Below, one piece after another: positions 1 through 10,607 of a stretch of 64,000 nucleotides of DNA (positions are counted from its first letter, which is position 1; every line of letters begins with the position of its first letter). The DNA is taken from positions 1 through 64,000 of the forward strand of contig CAJWAD010000006.1 in the NCBI GenBank assembly GCA_913020245.1, given 5' to 3'. The position numbers and the translations under genes are program-made. Below the pieces are notes generated by a model. It did not search any database and was not told the origin of the DNA. It was given only the letters and a program-made list of their open reading frames with translations. The DNA is from an uncultured Oleiphilus sp. (GTDB taxonomy: Bacteria; Pseudomonadota; Gammaproteobacteria; Pseudomonadales; Oleiphilaceae).

Positions 1-2
1 TA

Positions 3-392
3 GCTGGGCTTGTTGCTATCACAGCTGAACCTGCTGATCCTTCACCACTTATGGCGGCAGTGATTGGCGCAATTGGTGGCGTGATCGTTGTATTCTCAAT
101 CGTGACGCTCGATAAACTGAAGCTTGATGACCCTGTAGGTGCCATCTCTGTGCACGGCGTTGTCGGTCTTTGGGGCATCTTCGCGGTATTGCTGTCTGAT
201 GCAGACGCAACCTTTAGCGGCCAGTTGATCGGTGCATTAACCATCTTCGTCTGGGTATTTGTGACGAGCTTGATTGCTTGGGGCGTCATTAAGGCGGTGA
301 TTGGTCTGCGCGTATCGGAAGAAGAAGAATACGAAGGTGTTGATCTATCAGAGTGTGGTATGGAAGCATATCCTGAATTCACTAAGGATTAA
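3..392 (+). CDS. amtB: Ammonium transporter (Amt family), C-terminal part; 5' end lies outside the window
   Basis: Open frame extends to the window edge (AGLVAITAEPADPSPLMAAVIGAIGG...VGAISVHGVVGLWGIFAV), typical of the last Amt transmembrane helices. Confidence 0.93.
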   Translation, partial: AGLVAITAEPADPSPLMAAVIGAIGGVIVVFSIVTLDKLKLDDPVGAISVHGVVGLWGIFAVLLSDADATFSGQLIGALTIFVWVFVTSLIAWGVIKAVIGLRVSEEEEYEGVDLSECGMEAYPEFTKD

Positions 393-433
393 GCTTCAAC
401 TCTCTGGTCTAGCTTAGACCTGAAAAAGAAAAA

Positions 434-457
434 GGCGCTCTTTGAGCGCCTTTTTTG
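434..457 (+). terminator. Rho-independent terminator after amt
   Basis: GGCGCTC-ttt-GAGCGCC stem followed by TTTTTT. Confidence 0.85.
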
Positions 458-644
458 ATTGTATACTATTAGTCGTTTTATACGGGGGTAAAGCCTCGTC
501 TATTATTGTCGGGTTATCAGGCACTAGGTGAGTTTCCCCGTTGCATTGAGTCAAAAGGGACCTGGTTCAGTGACGGCATAAGACAACGTTATTTACGCTC
601 GAAAAATGGCGAGTTGGAGATACCGGTGTTATCTAAACGCTAGT

Positions 645-1772
645 CTAATCGAGTATTTTTATCAGATACGTAAGCAGGTCTATCTGCCGGGTATAATTAT
701 TTTTCTGTAAAACTGACTTAATATGGCTGCGCACCGTGTGCAATGACAGGCTCAAGTCTTCGGCCACCTGACTTGCTTGCCCATAAACTAACAAACCTTT
801 CAAAACACGTGCTTCGGCTTCCGAACAAGTCAAAACGTTTTGAATATGACGAAGCCGGTAATCTTGTTGATCATTACCGTCTCTAAATTCGAGAATGAGC
901 GATACGGTCTGTTTGCCGTCTATTCTTAAGGGCTTTAGGGTTATACGGATAGGTAAGTCATTTGTTGGCAGGAATAAATGCGTTACCTCAATCTTTTTCT
1001 TCTCGTAATTTCCCGATATTGTGACGCAGCTGTTTTCAAAGGTATGCGCAAACTCAACGTCTGCAAACCATAATTGATTTGTTGTTTCATCAATACCCAG
1101 ATTGGGGTGCTTATAAATGAGTTGCCGTAATGCCGAATTGGCACTCAGTACGGTTTTATCAAGGTTAAGAATAGCCAAGGGGTAATGCAGTTGTTCAATG
1201 CTCGCTTTTAAGCTCGTTAGTTTTTGATGCCCGGACGCCATTAATTGGTGCAGAAAGAAAGCTCTTTCCAAATGCGGTTTAAGCCGCGTGAGTACTTCTA
1301 GTTCTTTAAAGAAAAAAGGGCCTTGTGACAGGTTACGATTAAGGGTTAGCAAGAGCCGCCTATTCTGGTTTTCCACAGCAACGCTAATGCCGGCGTTATC
1401 ATATAAACCTAGTGATTTAACTAGTGCTTTAGTGAGCGGATTAAGGCCCGCGTATGGATTATAATCAGCGCGATCCTTAGACAAAGAATAAAGCCCGCCA
1501 GCCGCAGCTGAAACACCTTCTAATATTGCTTTATCCTTATTTATTGCACCTGTTTTCATCAACAAAGCTAAGCTACCAGAGGGATAGCCTTCCGCCCAAG
1601 TATAGTGAACCTTTACTGGATTAATATCCACGACGATTAATATCGCTGTGTATGCGTTTAAAATTAGCTTGAGTCGTTTTAAAAAACCGCTAAAACCGTC
1701 TTGGCTTGAAATGCCGCTGTAAAGTGCGGTAATTAATTCATCGTATACGTCGGTGCTAATGGGCGCGAGCAT
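645..1772 (-). CDS. LuxR-family helix-turn-helix transcriptional regulator
   Basis: C-terminal LTCSEAEARVLKGLLVYGQASQVAEDLSLSLHTVRSHIKSVLQKNNYTRQIDLL is a LuxR HTH; long N-terminal PAS/GAF-like region. Confidence 0.85.
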   Translation of the reverse strand: MLAPISTDVYDELITALYSGISSQDGFSGFLKRLKLILNAYTAILIVVDINPVKVHYTWAEGYPSGSLALLMKTGAINKDKAILEGVSAAAGGLYSLSKDRADYNPYAGLNPLTKALVKSLGLYDNAGISVAVENQNRRLLLTLNRNLSQGPFFFKELEVLTRLKPHLERAFFLHQLMASGHQKLTSLKASIEQLHYPLAILNLDKTVLSANSALRQLIYKHPNLGIDETTNQLWFADVEFAHTFENSCVTISGNYEKKKIEVTHLFLPTNDLPIRITLKPLRIDGKQTVSLILEFRDGNDQQDYRLRHIQNVLTCSEAEARVLKGLLVYGQASQVAEDLSLSLHTVRSHIKSVLQKNNYTRQIDLLTYLIKILD

Positions 1773-1774
1773 AA

Positions 1775-2878
1775 TTACCCTAACGCTTTTATGATCATGG
1801 CAATTAAATCGATCTGACGAGTGAAGTTATTTTTGTTTAATACTTCTTTTATGTGACTGCGGACCGTATGTGGCGAAAGGCTTAATGTTGCGGCTGTTTC
1901 GGTTGCATCGTTGCCGGCGAGTAAACACAGAACCACTTTGGCTTCTGCTTCACTGCATGTAATCACTTGACCAATGATATCAACGGTTGGTTCGACACTC
2001 ATGAGGGTGTCTTTCGCTTCAATAAGCACCCCACTCAGCTGCGCGTCACCAGCATATAATGGACGAAGCTGCAGACGCAGCAACCTATCTTCGCTGTTTT
2101 TCATGAACATGACTTCCATGCCCGCCGCTTTCGGCTCGTCAGCTAGGGTAAGCATTAAGAGCATTTTTTGAAATTGCTCATCATTGTCTTCGTTGTGAAA
2201 GCTGATGGCATCATCTTTAATACTGAACACCTGATGCGTTTTCCCGAACTGAATAAAAGCGGGGTTGGCATTAACTAATGACCCGGTAGCTGAGTAGATC
2301 GCCATTGGGTGATCAAGGCTGTTTATGGCAGAGTCTAGACCTTGTTTCAATTGCCGTTGCTTATGCAGCTCTACGTATAAATTAACTGCGCGCTGTATAT
2401 GGGTTGCTAAACGATTGAGAAGTTGTAAATCTTTCTGCTCAAACACTCCTTGCTGTTTATTGCGATTAATAATTAGTGCCATTCTACGGCCGTCAGCTAA
2501 GGCAAACGTGTAACAAGCCGAGTCTTTCATGTTAACGGCTTTCGCCCAGACTTTAGAGTTAAGCGAAACATGGCTAGTGATATTAAAATCGTCTCGCCCC
2601 TTCGAAAAACTATAAATACTACCCGGTGGCTCTTTTACAGCGCGCATCACCGCCTCATCGTTAAACACGAGGCCTGTTTTGATCAAGCCAGTAATAAGTC
2701 CAGGCGGGTATCCTGTCGACCAGCCGAAATAACCTTTTTTCTTTATGGGGTCTATACACACAAGCGCTGATGAAAAAACATTTATGTAGTCGCATAAACT
2801 GTTTAGGAAGGGGTCGAAGCCGTCGCCATCATTTATGCAACCGTACAAATGGTGCAGCAACGCATCGAGTGTCTGCAA
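1775..2878 (-). CDS. LuxR-family helix-turn-helix transcriptional regulator, paralog of the adjacent gene
   Basis: ITCSEAEAKVVLCLLAGNDATETAATLSLSPHTVRSHIKEVLNKNNFTRQIDLI; N-terminus resembles that of the 645..1772 product. Confidence 0.85.
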   Translation of the reverse strand: MQTLDALLHHLYGCINDGDGFDPFLNSLCDYINVFSSALVCIDPIKKKGYFGWSTGYPPGLITGLIKTGLVFNDEAVMRAVKEPPGSIYSFSKGRDDFNITSHVSLNSKVWAKAVNMKDSACYTFALADGRRMALIINRNKQQGVFEQKDLQLLNRLATHIQRAVNLYVELHKQRQLKQGLDSAINSLDHPMAIYSATGSLVNANPAFIQFGKTHQVFSIKDDAISFHNEDNDEQFQKMLLMLTLADEPKAAGMEVMFMKNSEDRLLRLQLRPLYAGDAQLSGVLIEAKDTLMSVEPTVDIIGQVITCSEAEAKVVLCLLAGNDATETAATLSLSPHTVRSHIKEVLNKNNFTRQIDLIAMIIKALG

Positions 2879-3352
2879 TTGCTGATCGTCATGTACATGG
2901 CTTGTTAGAACCTGCTTAGTCTTTAACTCTGTAATATGGAAATCCAGCGTTATTAGATTCGTAGTATGGTTAATATCGAGGAAAGCATACCATAAACGGC
3001 AGCAGTTTGATGATACCCTATTACGCTGTTATTACGCATGTTTACCATGCACACCGAGAGACCGAATACGTTCGCTTTTCGCCAAGGTATCGTTATCTTT
3101 CGGCGGTTTTTAAGCAGCATATTAATGAATAGCTATGGAAAAACGACCAACACTTTTTCTGGATATTACTTCATAGCGCATAGGGATGCGCTTTATCGTT
3201 ATTGTTTGCATTTAGACGATTGCCTAAGGGAGATACTCAAAATTCTCTGGACAGGAAATAGTTAAACAGGAATCTATCGTTAATTGTCACAAAAATGAAA
3301 TATTTATGCGAAATACTAATACGTTTACGCGTTCATATTTTGCGAGATTAAC

Positions 3353-5308
3353 ATGCAGTTAAAGTTATCTATGCTATCGCTTTTCAATTCTATGGCCTTG
3401 CTCATGGTTGCGCTCACTTTGGGTTTTTCGACTTGGTGGGGGTTAAATGAATTACGGCAACCGTTTGTTGAGTTTCAAGTTTTGAATGACCTTAAGCAAC
3501 GTTTTGAATCAGATGTTACCCAAGAGATTAAACTATATCTGGAGTCTGGCGACAGCAGTCGCTTGCAGTCTGCTGAGATTGGTTTGGAGGAATTTACTAC
3601 TGCTGATCTGCTACGCACTCGAGTCGAAAATAATCAGGCTCTATCCCCATTACAAGAATTAAAGACTTTTTTGACTTTAGACTTCAGAGCAGCAGGTAAA
3701 CTTTCAGGCGACCCTCAAGGGCTATTAATTCAAAATGAGCGCGAAACAGGAGACGAATTAAGTTTGTTGACTGAATATGCCCTGATGGGCTGGGATACGA
3801 ACCCACGCGTGGCGGAGCAGTACATTAAAATATCGAGCGGATTACTGGAGTTACTGCAGGACCGATCTGTTTCTCGTGAGAAATTTTTCGATGATTTTGA
3901 CAGCAACCATTTTAACAATATTCGCTTGATTTCGGAGCAGTTATCGCAGGGTGCTCAAGAGTTATTAGATCTGCCTTTGTTGGGCGTAATGGAGTCGGAA
4001 GAAGATGATTTTGGCTTAATCCTTGGCGATGAGGAGGTATTGGGGGACAAAGGTGCAGAATACCGTGAAAATTTTCGCTATTTGGCGTCACGCTATTTAG
4101 GTGAAGTTGATCGAACCCTGCAAAATATAGAGGGAGTTAAACAAAGTCGGATTGTTTTGCAGGTAAAAGTGGATGCGGTTAAACAGGTCATCTTAACGGC
4201 TGAAAAGTTGGCGCAAGTCCAAATTGATGAGGCTTTTGTCTCGGTGCGTAATCTACTTGTCTCGGTGATACTCGCGATTATCATCATTACCTTTTTGATT
4301 GATTTTGTACAACGTTCGGTGATGTCGCGCATCAAGGCTTTTGTCCCACATTTGGTGAGTTTCTCAGAGGGAGACTATAGCTCTGATGTTAATGTTGCTG
4401 CGAAAACACAAGAGATGAGGGCGCTTGTCGACGCTGCTAACCAATTAAAGCGATCGATGTCTGCACTCGTTGGTGATTTAAAAAGCCGCGCAACGGGCGT
4501 AAATGGCGTAAGTTCAGAGCTCAGCGACCTCGCAGAAGATATGAGTAAACAGAGTGAAACGCAGTTAAATGAAACGACGCAAATTTCGGTTGCGATGGCG
4601 CAAATGCATGCTTCATTTAACGAGGTAGCTGAGAGCGCATCTGGCGCGGCAAAGGCGACGATGCAAGCAAATACAGCTGTTCATGAAGGTAATTCACTCG
4701 TTCAAAGTTCGGTTGAGAGTGTACTAGGTCTTGTTGATGGGGTGTCTGAGGCTTCAGATATGGTGATCGACCTGAGTAAGGATGCTGAGAATATTTCTAC
4801 CGTGTTGTCTGTTATCGAGGATATTGCCGAGCAGACCAATTTGTTGGCGTTAAATGCAGCCATAGAGGCAGCAAGGGCCGGCGATGCAGGCAGGGGGTTT
4901 TCGGTGGTCGCTGATGAGGTGCGTGGTTTGTCGCTACGAACTTCAGAATCGACGAAAGAAATTAAAGACATTATTTTGAGGCTTCAAAATGCATCTAAAT
5001 CAACCGCAAAAGTCATGCAAGATCAGCGCTCAATCGCCAAAACAGTGGTTAATAAAAGTACGACGGCTGGTCGACGTCTTGATGAAATTGTAGAGGCGAT
5101 TAACAGTATTCAAAACTTGAGCGACACCATTGCATCTGCGACTGAAGAGCAGGTTTCAGTGGTAGCTAACGTGACGGATAACATCAAACACATTCGAGAA
5201 CAAAACGTAAATACCAGCCAACTAGCAAATACGGTTAATAATCGGGCAGCTTCTTTGAGTGATATCTGCGAGCACTTAAGCGAGGTCGCAGAGCGGTTTC
5301 AAACCTAG
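3353..5308 (+). CDS. Methyl-accepting chemotaxis protein
   Basis: Signature hairpin [52 protein letters not shown] helices near the N-terminus and before the HAMP-like region. Confidence 0.93.
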   Translation: MQLKLSMLSLFNSMALLMVALTLGFSTWWGLNELRQPFVEFQVLNDLKQRFESDVTQEIKLYLESGDSSRLQSAEIGLEEFTTADLLRTRVENNQALSPLQELKTFLTLDFRAAGKLSGDPQGLLIQNERETGDELSLLTEYALMGWDTNPRVAEQYIKISSGLLELLQDRSVSREKFFDDFDSNHFNNIRLISEQLSQGAQELLDLPLLGVMESEEDDFGLILGDEEVLGDKGAEYRENFRYLASRYLGEVDRTLQNIEGVKQSRIVLQVKVDAVKQVILTAEKLAQVQIDEAFVSVRNLLVSVILAIIIITFLIDFVQRSVMSRIKAFVPHLVSFSEGDYSSDVNVAAKTQEMRALVDAANQLKRSMSALVGDLKSRATGVNGVSSELSDLAEDMSKQSETQLNETTQISVAMAQMHASFNEVAESASGAAKATMQANTAVHEGNSLVQSSVESVLGLVDGVSEASDMVIDLSKDAENISTVLSVIEDIAEQTNLLALNAAIEAARAGDAGRGFSVVADEVRGLSLRTSESTKEIKDIILRLQNASKSTAKVMQDQRSIAKTVVNKSTTAGRRLDEIVEAINSIQNLSDTIASATEEQVSVVANVTDNIKHIREQNVNTSQLANTVNNRAASLSDICEHLSEVAERFQT

Positions 5309-5469
5309 TATCTGATGACTAAAAAGTATGATTGTTCGTCTTTTCCTATGCGGGCTGCCGCAAAAAAACGAGGTTAACCTGGACGTATTGTGAAGCTGAA
5401 ACTGCCCTTGCGATGGGTTATCGACAAGGGCAAGCGTTGTTCATCGGAGTATTCGAATTAAAGTGAGCA

Positions 5470-6402
5470 TTAATTTAGTTGCGTTATAAACTTTAGCGTT
5501 TCGTCCGCTGTGTATGATGGCACTTCTACCATCGCCAAGTGCCCAATGCCGGACATCACAAGCGTCTTTGCGCCCGCAACGAGCGAGGCATATTTATCTA
5601 TATTTTTGGCATTGATGACGCGGTCTTCCTCGCCCCAGATGATAAAGGTTGGTGTGTTTACTTGATTAATTTTTGAATTTACACCGGCTGCTAAGTCTTC
5701 TCTGAGTTGCTTAAAAATAACCGCATTGAGATCGGCTCGGGCAACCGCTTTTTCGGCTTCTACTTGTGAGATGGGGCCAGGTATAAACGGTTGCTCAGAC
5801 ATTACAAAATCTAGAATCTCGATAAACTGTTGCTCGGTTCTTGCAATGAGCGGATTTTTGCCTCCTTCTAAGATGGTATCCATTTCCGAGGGAACATCGT
5901 GCACGCCGGCGGGACTAATCAAGGTGACACTAGCGGTTTTTTCAGGGAAAGACGCGGCATAAAGCATCGAAATTGCACCCCCCATTGAATTACCAACTAA
6001 ATGAAATTTTTTCACGCCGATGGCGCCCATCAATGCATCGACAAATTGTACTTGGTCTTCGACATGGTAGGAGCCATTTAAGTCTTGTTTATTCTCACCG
6101 TGTCCCTTTAAATCGGGGACGATCACCTGGTAGCGATCAATAAAGTGACTCGCATAGCGCGGCCAATTATCTTTGCTTCCTGTAAAGCCGTGTAGCATGA
6201 CAATTTTTTCAGGTTTTTCTGCCGAGCTATAGTAGTTGACGACTTCGCCGTCTATTTGTGTCGTGAAGGGTTCAAGGCTTGCTGCCTCGCGCTCGAAGTT
6301 TATTGCGGCGGCGTGCAGATCATAACGAAAATGATGCCCGGCTACGTTGGCGCCAATGACAAGTAGTGCCACGATGAGCACAGATAGACCTAATTTCTTC
6401 AT
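5470..6402 (-). CDS. Alpha/beta hydrolase with N-terminal signal/anchor
   Basis: MLHGFTGSKDNW, nucleophile elbow GNSMGG, C-terminal GIGHLAMVE. Confidence 0.9.
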   Translation of the reverse strand: MKKLGLSVLIVALLVIGANVAGHHFRYDLHAAAINFEREAASLEPFTTQIDGEVVNYYSSAEKPEKIVMLHGFTGSKDNWPRYASHFIDRYQVIVPDLKGHGENKQDLNGSYHVEDQVQFVDALMGAIGVKKFHLVGNSMGGAISMLYAASFPEKTASVTLISPAGVHDVPSEMDTILEGGKNPLIARTEQQFIEILDFVMSEQPFIPGPISQVEAEKAVARADLNAVIFKQLREDLAAGVNSKINQVNTPTFIIWGEEDRVINAKNIDKYASLVAGAKTLVMSGIGHLAMVEVPSYTADETLKFITQLN

Positions 6403-6572
6403 TGAGTTCTCTTGTGTTTTATTTAGTTATTAATCAATATTTAGGACTTGAATCGCCCATGTTTTTTACATGCTAGGCGCTAAAACAGGCCTCTTCTATA
6501 GCAATGTTTGGGTGAATTTGATAAATTCGGCCATAGAATAAATACTAAATCGACAAGTGAAGAGAATATGGT

Positions 6573-7586
6573 ATGTCTACACGACCCCTGTTAGGCCTGA
6601 GTTATACCGCTAATTTGTTTCGCAATAAGGGTTATGATGTTGAAGCGGTGTTTAAAGAACATGGCTTTTCCATTGAAAATATTGACGCGGCGGCGCGTAT
6701 TAGTCGCAGTAAAGAGCTTGCGATTTTTCAGTCTTTGTTTGATTTGCATCCAGATCCTTTATTAGCGCTGGAGGTTGGGCCATTGCTGGGTCCGGCCGGT
6801 TATGGCCCGCTGGCGATGCTGCTAGCCACCTGCAAAAACGCTTATGAAGCGATGCAAATGGGAATAAGGTACCAGACCTTAGGCTACGTATTTGGCGACT
6901 TAAGCACCGAGCTTTATAACGATAAAGTGGCACTGCGCATTGATCAGGCCATCGTACCTAGCAAGATCAGCGAATTTATACTGTATCGCGACATGGTGGG
7001 TACGGCCAAAATGATCAAAGATATTTTTCAATTAAATGGTTTTGAGTTAGAGCTTAGTAGCGTTGAGTTCGCTAGTCCGCGACCTAGCAAAGCCGCCGGT
7101 TTTGAGCCTGCTTTTAATTGTCCGGTTAAGTTCAGTCAACAAGATAATCGTATATTTATCGCGACTAAATTCTTACAGCTAGGTTTTCCTCAGGCGAACG
7201 TTAGTGCATTTAATATGTATCGTGATCAGTGCGAAAAAATCTTATTTGATTCGACTCAAGGGCAAGACTCCTTGAGTGAGGCCTTAGCCAGCTATTTGGC
7301 AATATTTAGTTATGATATTCCCAAAGCCGCTGAAGCAGCGAGCACATTCGGTATTTCTGAGAGAACGCTGCGCCGGCAGTTAAGTGCTGAGGGGAATAGC
7401 TTTCAAAACGTGCTGGACCAAGTGCGCTTTGATAAAGCCAAGAAATGGCTCAGTGAGAGTGGTTTAGCCGTTGAACATATTGCGGCTAAGCTAGGGTATC
7501 AGGAGGCCGCTGCATTTAATCATGCCTTTAAACGCTGGAGTCAAACAAGCCCGTCCCATTATCGAAAGACTCATTCAAGTAAGTAG
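6573..7586 (+). CDS. AraC-family transcriptional regulator with N-terminal arabinose-binding-like domain
   Basis: C-terminal AraC HTH (FGISERTLRRQLSAEGNSFQNVLDQVRFDKAKKWL...HIAAKLGYQEAAAFNHAFKRWSQTSPSHYR). Confidence 0.92.
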   Translation: MSTRPLLGLSYTANLFRNKGYDVEAVFKEHGFSIENIDAAARISRSKELAIFQSLFDLHPDPLLALEVGPLLGPAGYGPLAMLLATCKNAYEAMQMGIRYQTLGYVFGDLSTELYNDKVALRIDQAIVPSKISEFILYRDMVGTAKMIKDIFQLNGFELELSSVEFASPRPSKAAGFEPAFNCPVKFSQQDNRIFIATKFLQLGFPQANVSAFNMYRDQCEKILFDSTQGQDSLSEALASYLAIFSYDIPKAAEAASTFGISERTLRRQLSAEGNSFQNVLDQVRFDKAKKWLSESGLAVEHIAAKLGYQEAAAFNHAFKRWSQTSPSHYRKTHSSK

Positions 7587-8056
7587 CCGATGGCTTTTTT
7601 TAGTTTGGGGATATGAGAGGGATGAAAGCCTTGAAATGAGCCGATAATCTCCCCCTTTTTATCGATTAAAAATGAGGAGGGTAAGCCGACTAATTGATAG
7701 GCTCGCTGTGTTTTGCCAGTTCGCTCGGTGAGTACTGTATAGTTAACTGGGAATTTGCGTAAAAACGCCATGCCGTCGTTGGGGTTCTCATCAACGTTAA
7801 TGGCGATTACTTGAAACTTATCAGGATTCATTTCAGCTTGTAGTTTTGCAAGCGCAGGCAGTGATTGCCGGCAGGGCCCACACCATGATGCCCAAAAATC
7901 TAGATAAATAACCTTTCCTTTGTAGTCGGATAAGCGATGAATGTTACTCGATGCTAACTCGCGTAACTCAAATGGCGGTGCGTAGCCTTCCGCAAAGGTG
8001 ACGGGCGTGATAGCCAGCAAAAAAAGTAGCAAACTAAGATGGCGTAATCGGTGCAT
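7571..8056 (-). CDS. TlpA/ResA-like thioredoxin family protein, secreted; start placed at MHRLRHLSLLLFLL rather than the upstream GTG
   Basis: WASWCGPCRQSLP active site; signal peptide; KGKVIYLDFWASWC. Confidence 0.88.
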   Translation of the reverse strand: MHRLRHLSLLLFLLAITPVTFAEGYAPPFELRELASSNIHRLSDYKGKVIYLDFWASWCGPCRQSLPALAKLQAEMNPDKFQVIAINVDENPNDGMAFLRKFPVNYTVLTERTGKTQRAYQLVGLPSSFLIDKKGEIIGSFQGFHPSHIPKLKKAIGYLLE

Positions 8057-8107
8057 CGTGCGTTGATATGTTAGTGGTGGTAATTGCTTAGAGCCTAAGT
8101 TATTCAC

Positions 8108-8139
8108 TTAGTTCCCTTTCGAAAAAGGGAACTAAATTC
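8108..8139. repeat. 12-bp perfect inverted repeat (hairpin), possible dispersed palindromic element
   Basis: TTAGTTCCCTTT-CGAA-AAAGGGAACTAA at 8108-8135, followed by a T-rich tract. Confidence 0.7.
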
Positions 8140-8206
8140 TTTTTTAAGTGCGCACCAAAAGATGCTTTTTGTTACTTTGCGCTCAGTTTAACGCGGCGCC
8201 GATGCA

Positions 8207-8842
8207 CTATTCGAACGGAAAGGTCTGGAACTGTCGTTGATGGAAACGAAGCTGTGCAGCTTGCCCCCCATTTGGAAATCGATGATAAACAATGCGGCTA
8301 ATATTCGCGTAAGGCACATCGAAATTCCAAAGCTTATCTAGTGGCATATCAAGCACTTTCACTAAAATTGCGCGAATGACACCACCATGACAAACAAGTA
8401 AGCGATGCTGCTCATCGCTTTTGTCGACCAGTGTTTCCCACGCATTATGAACACGACTTACAAAGTCGCTCATGCGTTCGCCCCCTGCTGGTGTATGCTG
8501 GTCTGGATCTTGCCAATAGTTTTGTAGCGCTTCTTTGTCACGCACCATCAGTTCTTTGGTGGTCATCCCTTCCCATTCGCCAAAACCAATCTCACGAAAT
8601 TGATCATTTAAGGTAACTGAAAGCTTTAACTTATCTCCCAATTCATGTGCAAAATTTTGGCAGCGCAGCAGTGGAGAGCTAACGATATCTTGCCAAGGTT
8701 TATGCTCGCCGATTGCTGCGCGCATTTGTTTCCAGCCAAGTTCGGACAAGGGATCATCTTGTGTGCCGCGTAAACGTGTGCCACCGATAGGTTCACCATG
8801 ACGAATCAGGTCGATAATAGTTTCTTGCATTGAATGTCTCAT
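8207..8842 (-). CDS. Histidine phosphatase family protein (phosphoglycerate mutase / alpha-ribazole phosphatase-like)
   Basis: IDLIRHGEP catalytic RHG motif; [10 protein letters not shown]. Confidence 0.9.
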   Translation of the reverse strand: MRHSMQETIIDLIRHGEPIGGTRLRGTQDDPLSELGWKQMRAAIGEHKPWQDIVSSPLLRCQNFAHELGDKLKLSVTLNDQFREIGFGEWEGMTTKELMVRDKEALQNYWQDPDQHTPAGGERMSDFVSRVHNAWETLVDKSDEQHRLLVCHGGVIRAILVKVLDMPLDKLWNFDVPYANISRIVYHRFPNGGQAAQLRFHQRQFQTFPFE

Positions 8843-8937
8843 TTACAAATGCGCTACTAACGAGCACGGATTGGCTTATAATACCGGGCGTTTTGGCGCC
8901 TGCATATAGCAGAGAAACCAACTATTTGGAGAACAAC

Positions 8938-9219
8938 ATGTTAGACGTAAATGAATATTTTGATGGGCAGGTAAAATCGATTGCGTTCCAGACGCAAACG
9001 CTCCCGGCGACCGTCGGTGTGATGGCGGCGGGTGAGTACACCTTTGGTACGAATCAAAAAGAGTACATGACGGTTGTTAGTGGTGAATTAATGGTCAAGT
9101 TGCCAGGAAGTGACACATTTAAACGTTTTCCTGAGGGTGAAACCTTTATTGTTGAGGCTAACCAGTCTTTCGATCTACAAGTACCTGTTGCTACCGCATA
9201 TTTGTGCAAATACGAGTAA
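8938..9219 (+). CDS. ppnP: Pyrimidine/purine nucleoside phosphorylase (DUF1255, YaiE/PpnP)
   Basis: [18 protein letters not shown]...[33 protein letters not shown]; start ATG at 8938. Confidence 0.9.
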   Translation: MLDVNEYFDGQVKSIAFQTQTLPATVGVMAAGEYTFGTNQKEYMTVVSGELMVKLPGSDTFKRFPEGETFIVEANQSFDLQVPVATAYLCKYE

Positions 9220-9268
9220 ACAGTCGACGCGTTACGTATTTTCTTGTCGATTTGGTTTTTTTGCTGGT

Positions 9269-10558
9269 CTAGTGACGCGGTTTGAAAGTGCGTTCCTTAA
9301 AATAAATCGCCTGTTCATTGATGCCCAGCAGTTCGCGGCGAACGAGGTCAAAGGCCACTGCGGCGACCAATATTTGGAAACGTTTCCGATCAACCGGAAA
9401 ATAGAAGCAGTGCGCTTTTGCATGGGTCGCGGTACCCCAAGCAATCCATACGGTACCGACGGGTTTTTCATTGGAACCACCGCTTGGACCAGCAACACCG
9501 GATACCGCCACACCAATATTGGCGTTCGTTTTGAGTAAGGCGCCGCTGAGCATTTCGCGCACGACCGGCTCGCTTACGGCGCCATGTTGCCGAAGGCTGG
9601 CGTCGCTGACATTAACCAGTGCTTGTTTCATCGCGTTGGAATAGGTTACAAAGCCGGCTTCAAACACGGCTGATGCGCCTGCAATCTCGGTTAAATTCGC
9701 GGCAATTAACCCTCCCGTGCACGATTCTGCAAAGGTGATTGTTTGTTGTTTCTCAATAAGTAAATCTTTTACCACAGCTGAGATTACACGATGATCCTCG
9801 GTCACAATATGATCGCCGAGCAGGCCTTTTACTTGGGCAAGACACTGCTCTAGCGCAGGGTAATCGGATTTGTTTTGTGCTTGAAGTTTAACTTCAAGCA
9901 TGGGTAATGAAGCACGGAAACCTAATTCAATTTCAGTTGGCCAGTTGGCAATGTGCTTTTTTACTAGGGTTTGTATGCCCGATTCACCCATACCAAATAC
10001 CCTCAACCGGTAACGTTTAACTTGTGCATTTTTTGAGATATCTAGATTTGGTAAAATCTCGTCTCTAAACATGTGCTTGAGTTCAGAGGGAACGCCAGGC
10101 GTGCAGATAACTTTGCAGTTGCGAACCATCGCGCTAAAACCCGGTGCTGAGCCGGTCGCATTGGCAATTAACTCGATGCCTTGCGGCAGAATGACTTGTT
10201 TACGGTTCGCAGCATTCAAAGAAATTCGTTTTGACTCGCACCAGCGCTCGAGTTGTTGCAGAGCTTGCGGTTGTTCCTCCAAGGCGACACCCATCACGTT
10301 GGCCAGCGCCTCGGCTGTGAGGTCATCGATCGTTGGGCCGAGCCCACCGTTAACAATGAGCACATCAGAAAATTCTGCGATACGTGTTATCTCGTGACTG
10401 AGCAAATCAAGGTCATCGCCGACAGTCGCTTTGTAAAAAATAGGGCAGCCAAGCGCCTGTGTCATTTGAGCAATCATGGCCGAGTTGCTATCTACAATGT
10501 CTCCAGCCATGAGCTCATTTCCTGTTAAAAGCAAAGATAACTTAGGGTGTTTTGGCAT
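9269..10558 (-). CDS. cinA: CinA family protein (competence/damage-inducible; MoCF plus nicotinamide-nucleotide amidohydrolase domains)
   Basis: N-terminal LLLTGNELMAGDIVDSNSAMIA; C-terminal TFAESCTGGLIAANLTEIAGASAVFEAGFVTYSNAMK. Confidence 0.93.
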   Translation of the reverse strand: MPKHPKLSLLLTGNELMAGDIVDSNSAMIAQMTQALGCPIFYKATVGDDLDLLSHEITRIAEFSDVLIVNGGLGPTIDDLTAEALANVMGVALEEQPQALQQLERWCESKRISLNAANRKQVILPQGIELIANATGSAPGFSAMVRNCKVICTPGVPSELKHMFRDEILPNLDISKNAQVKRYRLRVFGMGESGIQTLVKKHIANWPTEIELGFRASLPMLEVKLQAQNKSDYPALEQCLAQVKGLLGDHIVTEDHRVISAVVKDLLIEKQQTITFAESCTGGLIAANLTEIAGASAVFEAGFVTYSNAMKQALVNVSDASLRQHGAVSEPVVREMLSGALLKTNANIGVAVSGVAGPSGGSNEKPVGTVWIAWGTATHAKAHCFYFPVDRKRFQILVAAVAFDLVRRELLGINEQAIYFKERTFKPRH

Positions 10559-10607
10559 CGATTTGTCCTAGTATGAGGGAGCTATTTTATTGGAGAATGT
10601 GTGGGGG

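Noticed and set aside
3038-3265. 75-aa ORF between the LuxR pair and the MCP gene
   Set aside because: Atypical composition, no recognisable domain and no good RBS; more likely chance ORF in a divergent promoter region
7571-7586. 16-bp tail-to-tail overlap of the AraC-type regulator and the TlpA-like gene
   Set aside because: Both ORFs are full length; small convergent overlaps are common and do not by themselves indicate regulation
9110-9538. 142-aa plus-strand ORF overlapping ppnP and cinA
   Set aside because: Overlaps two strongly supported genes; no protein-like features
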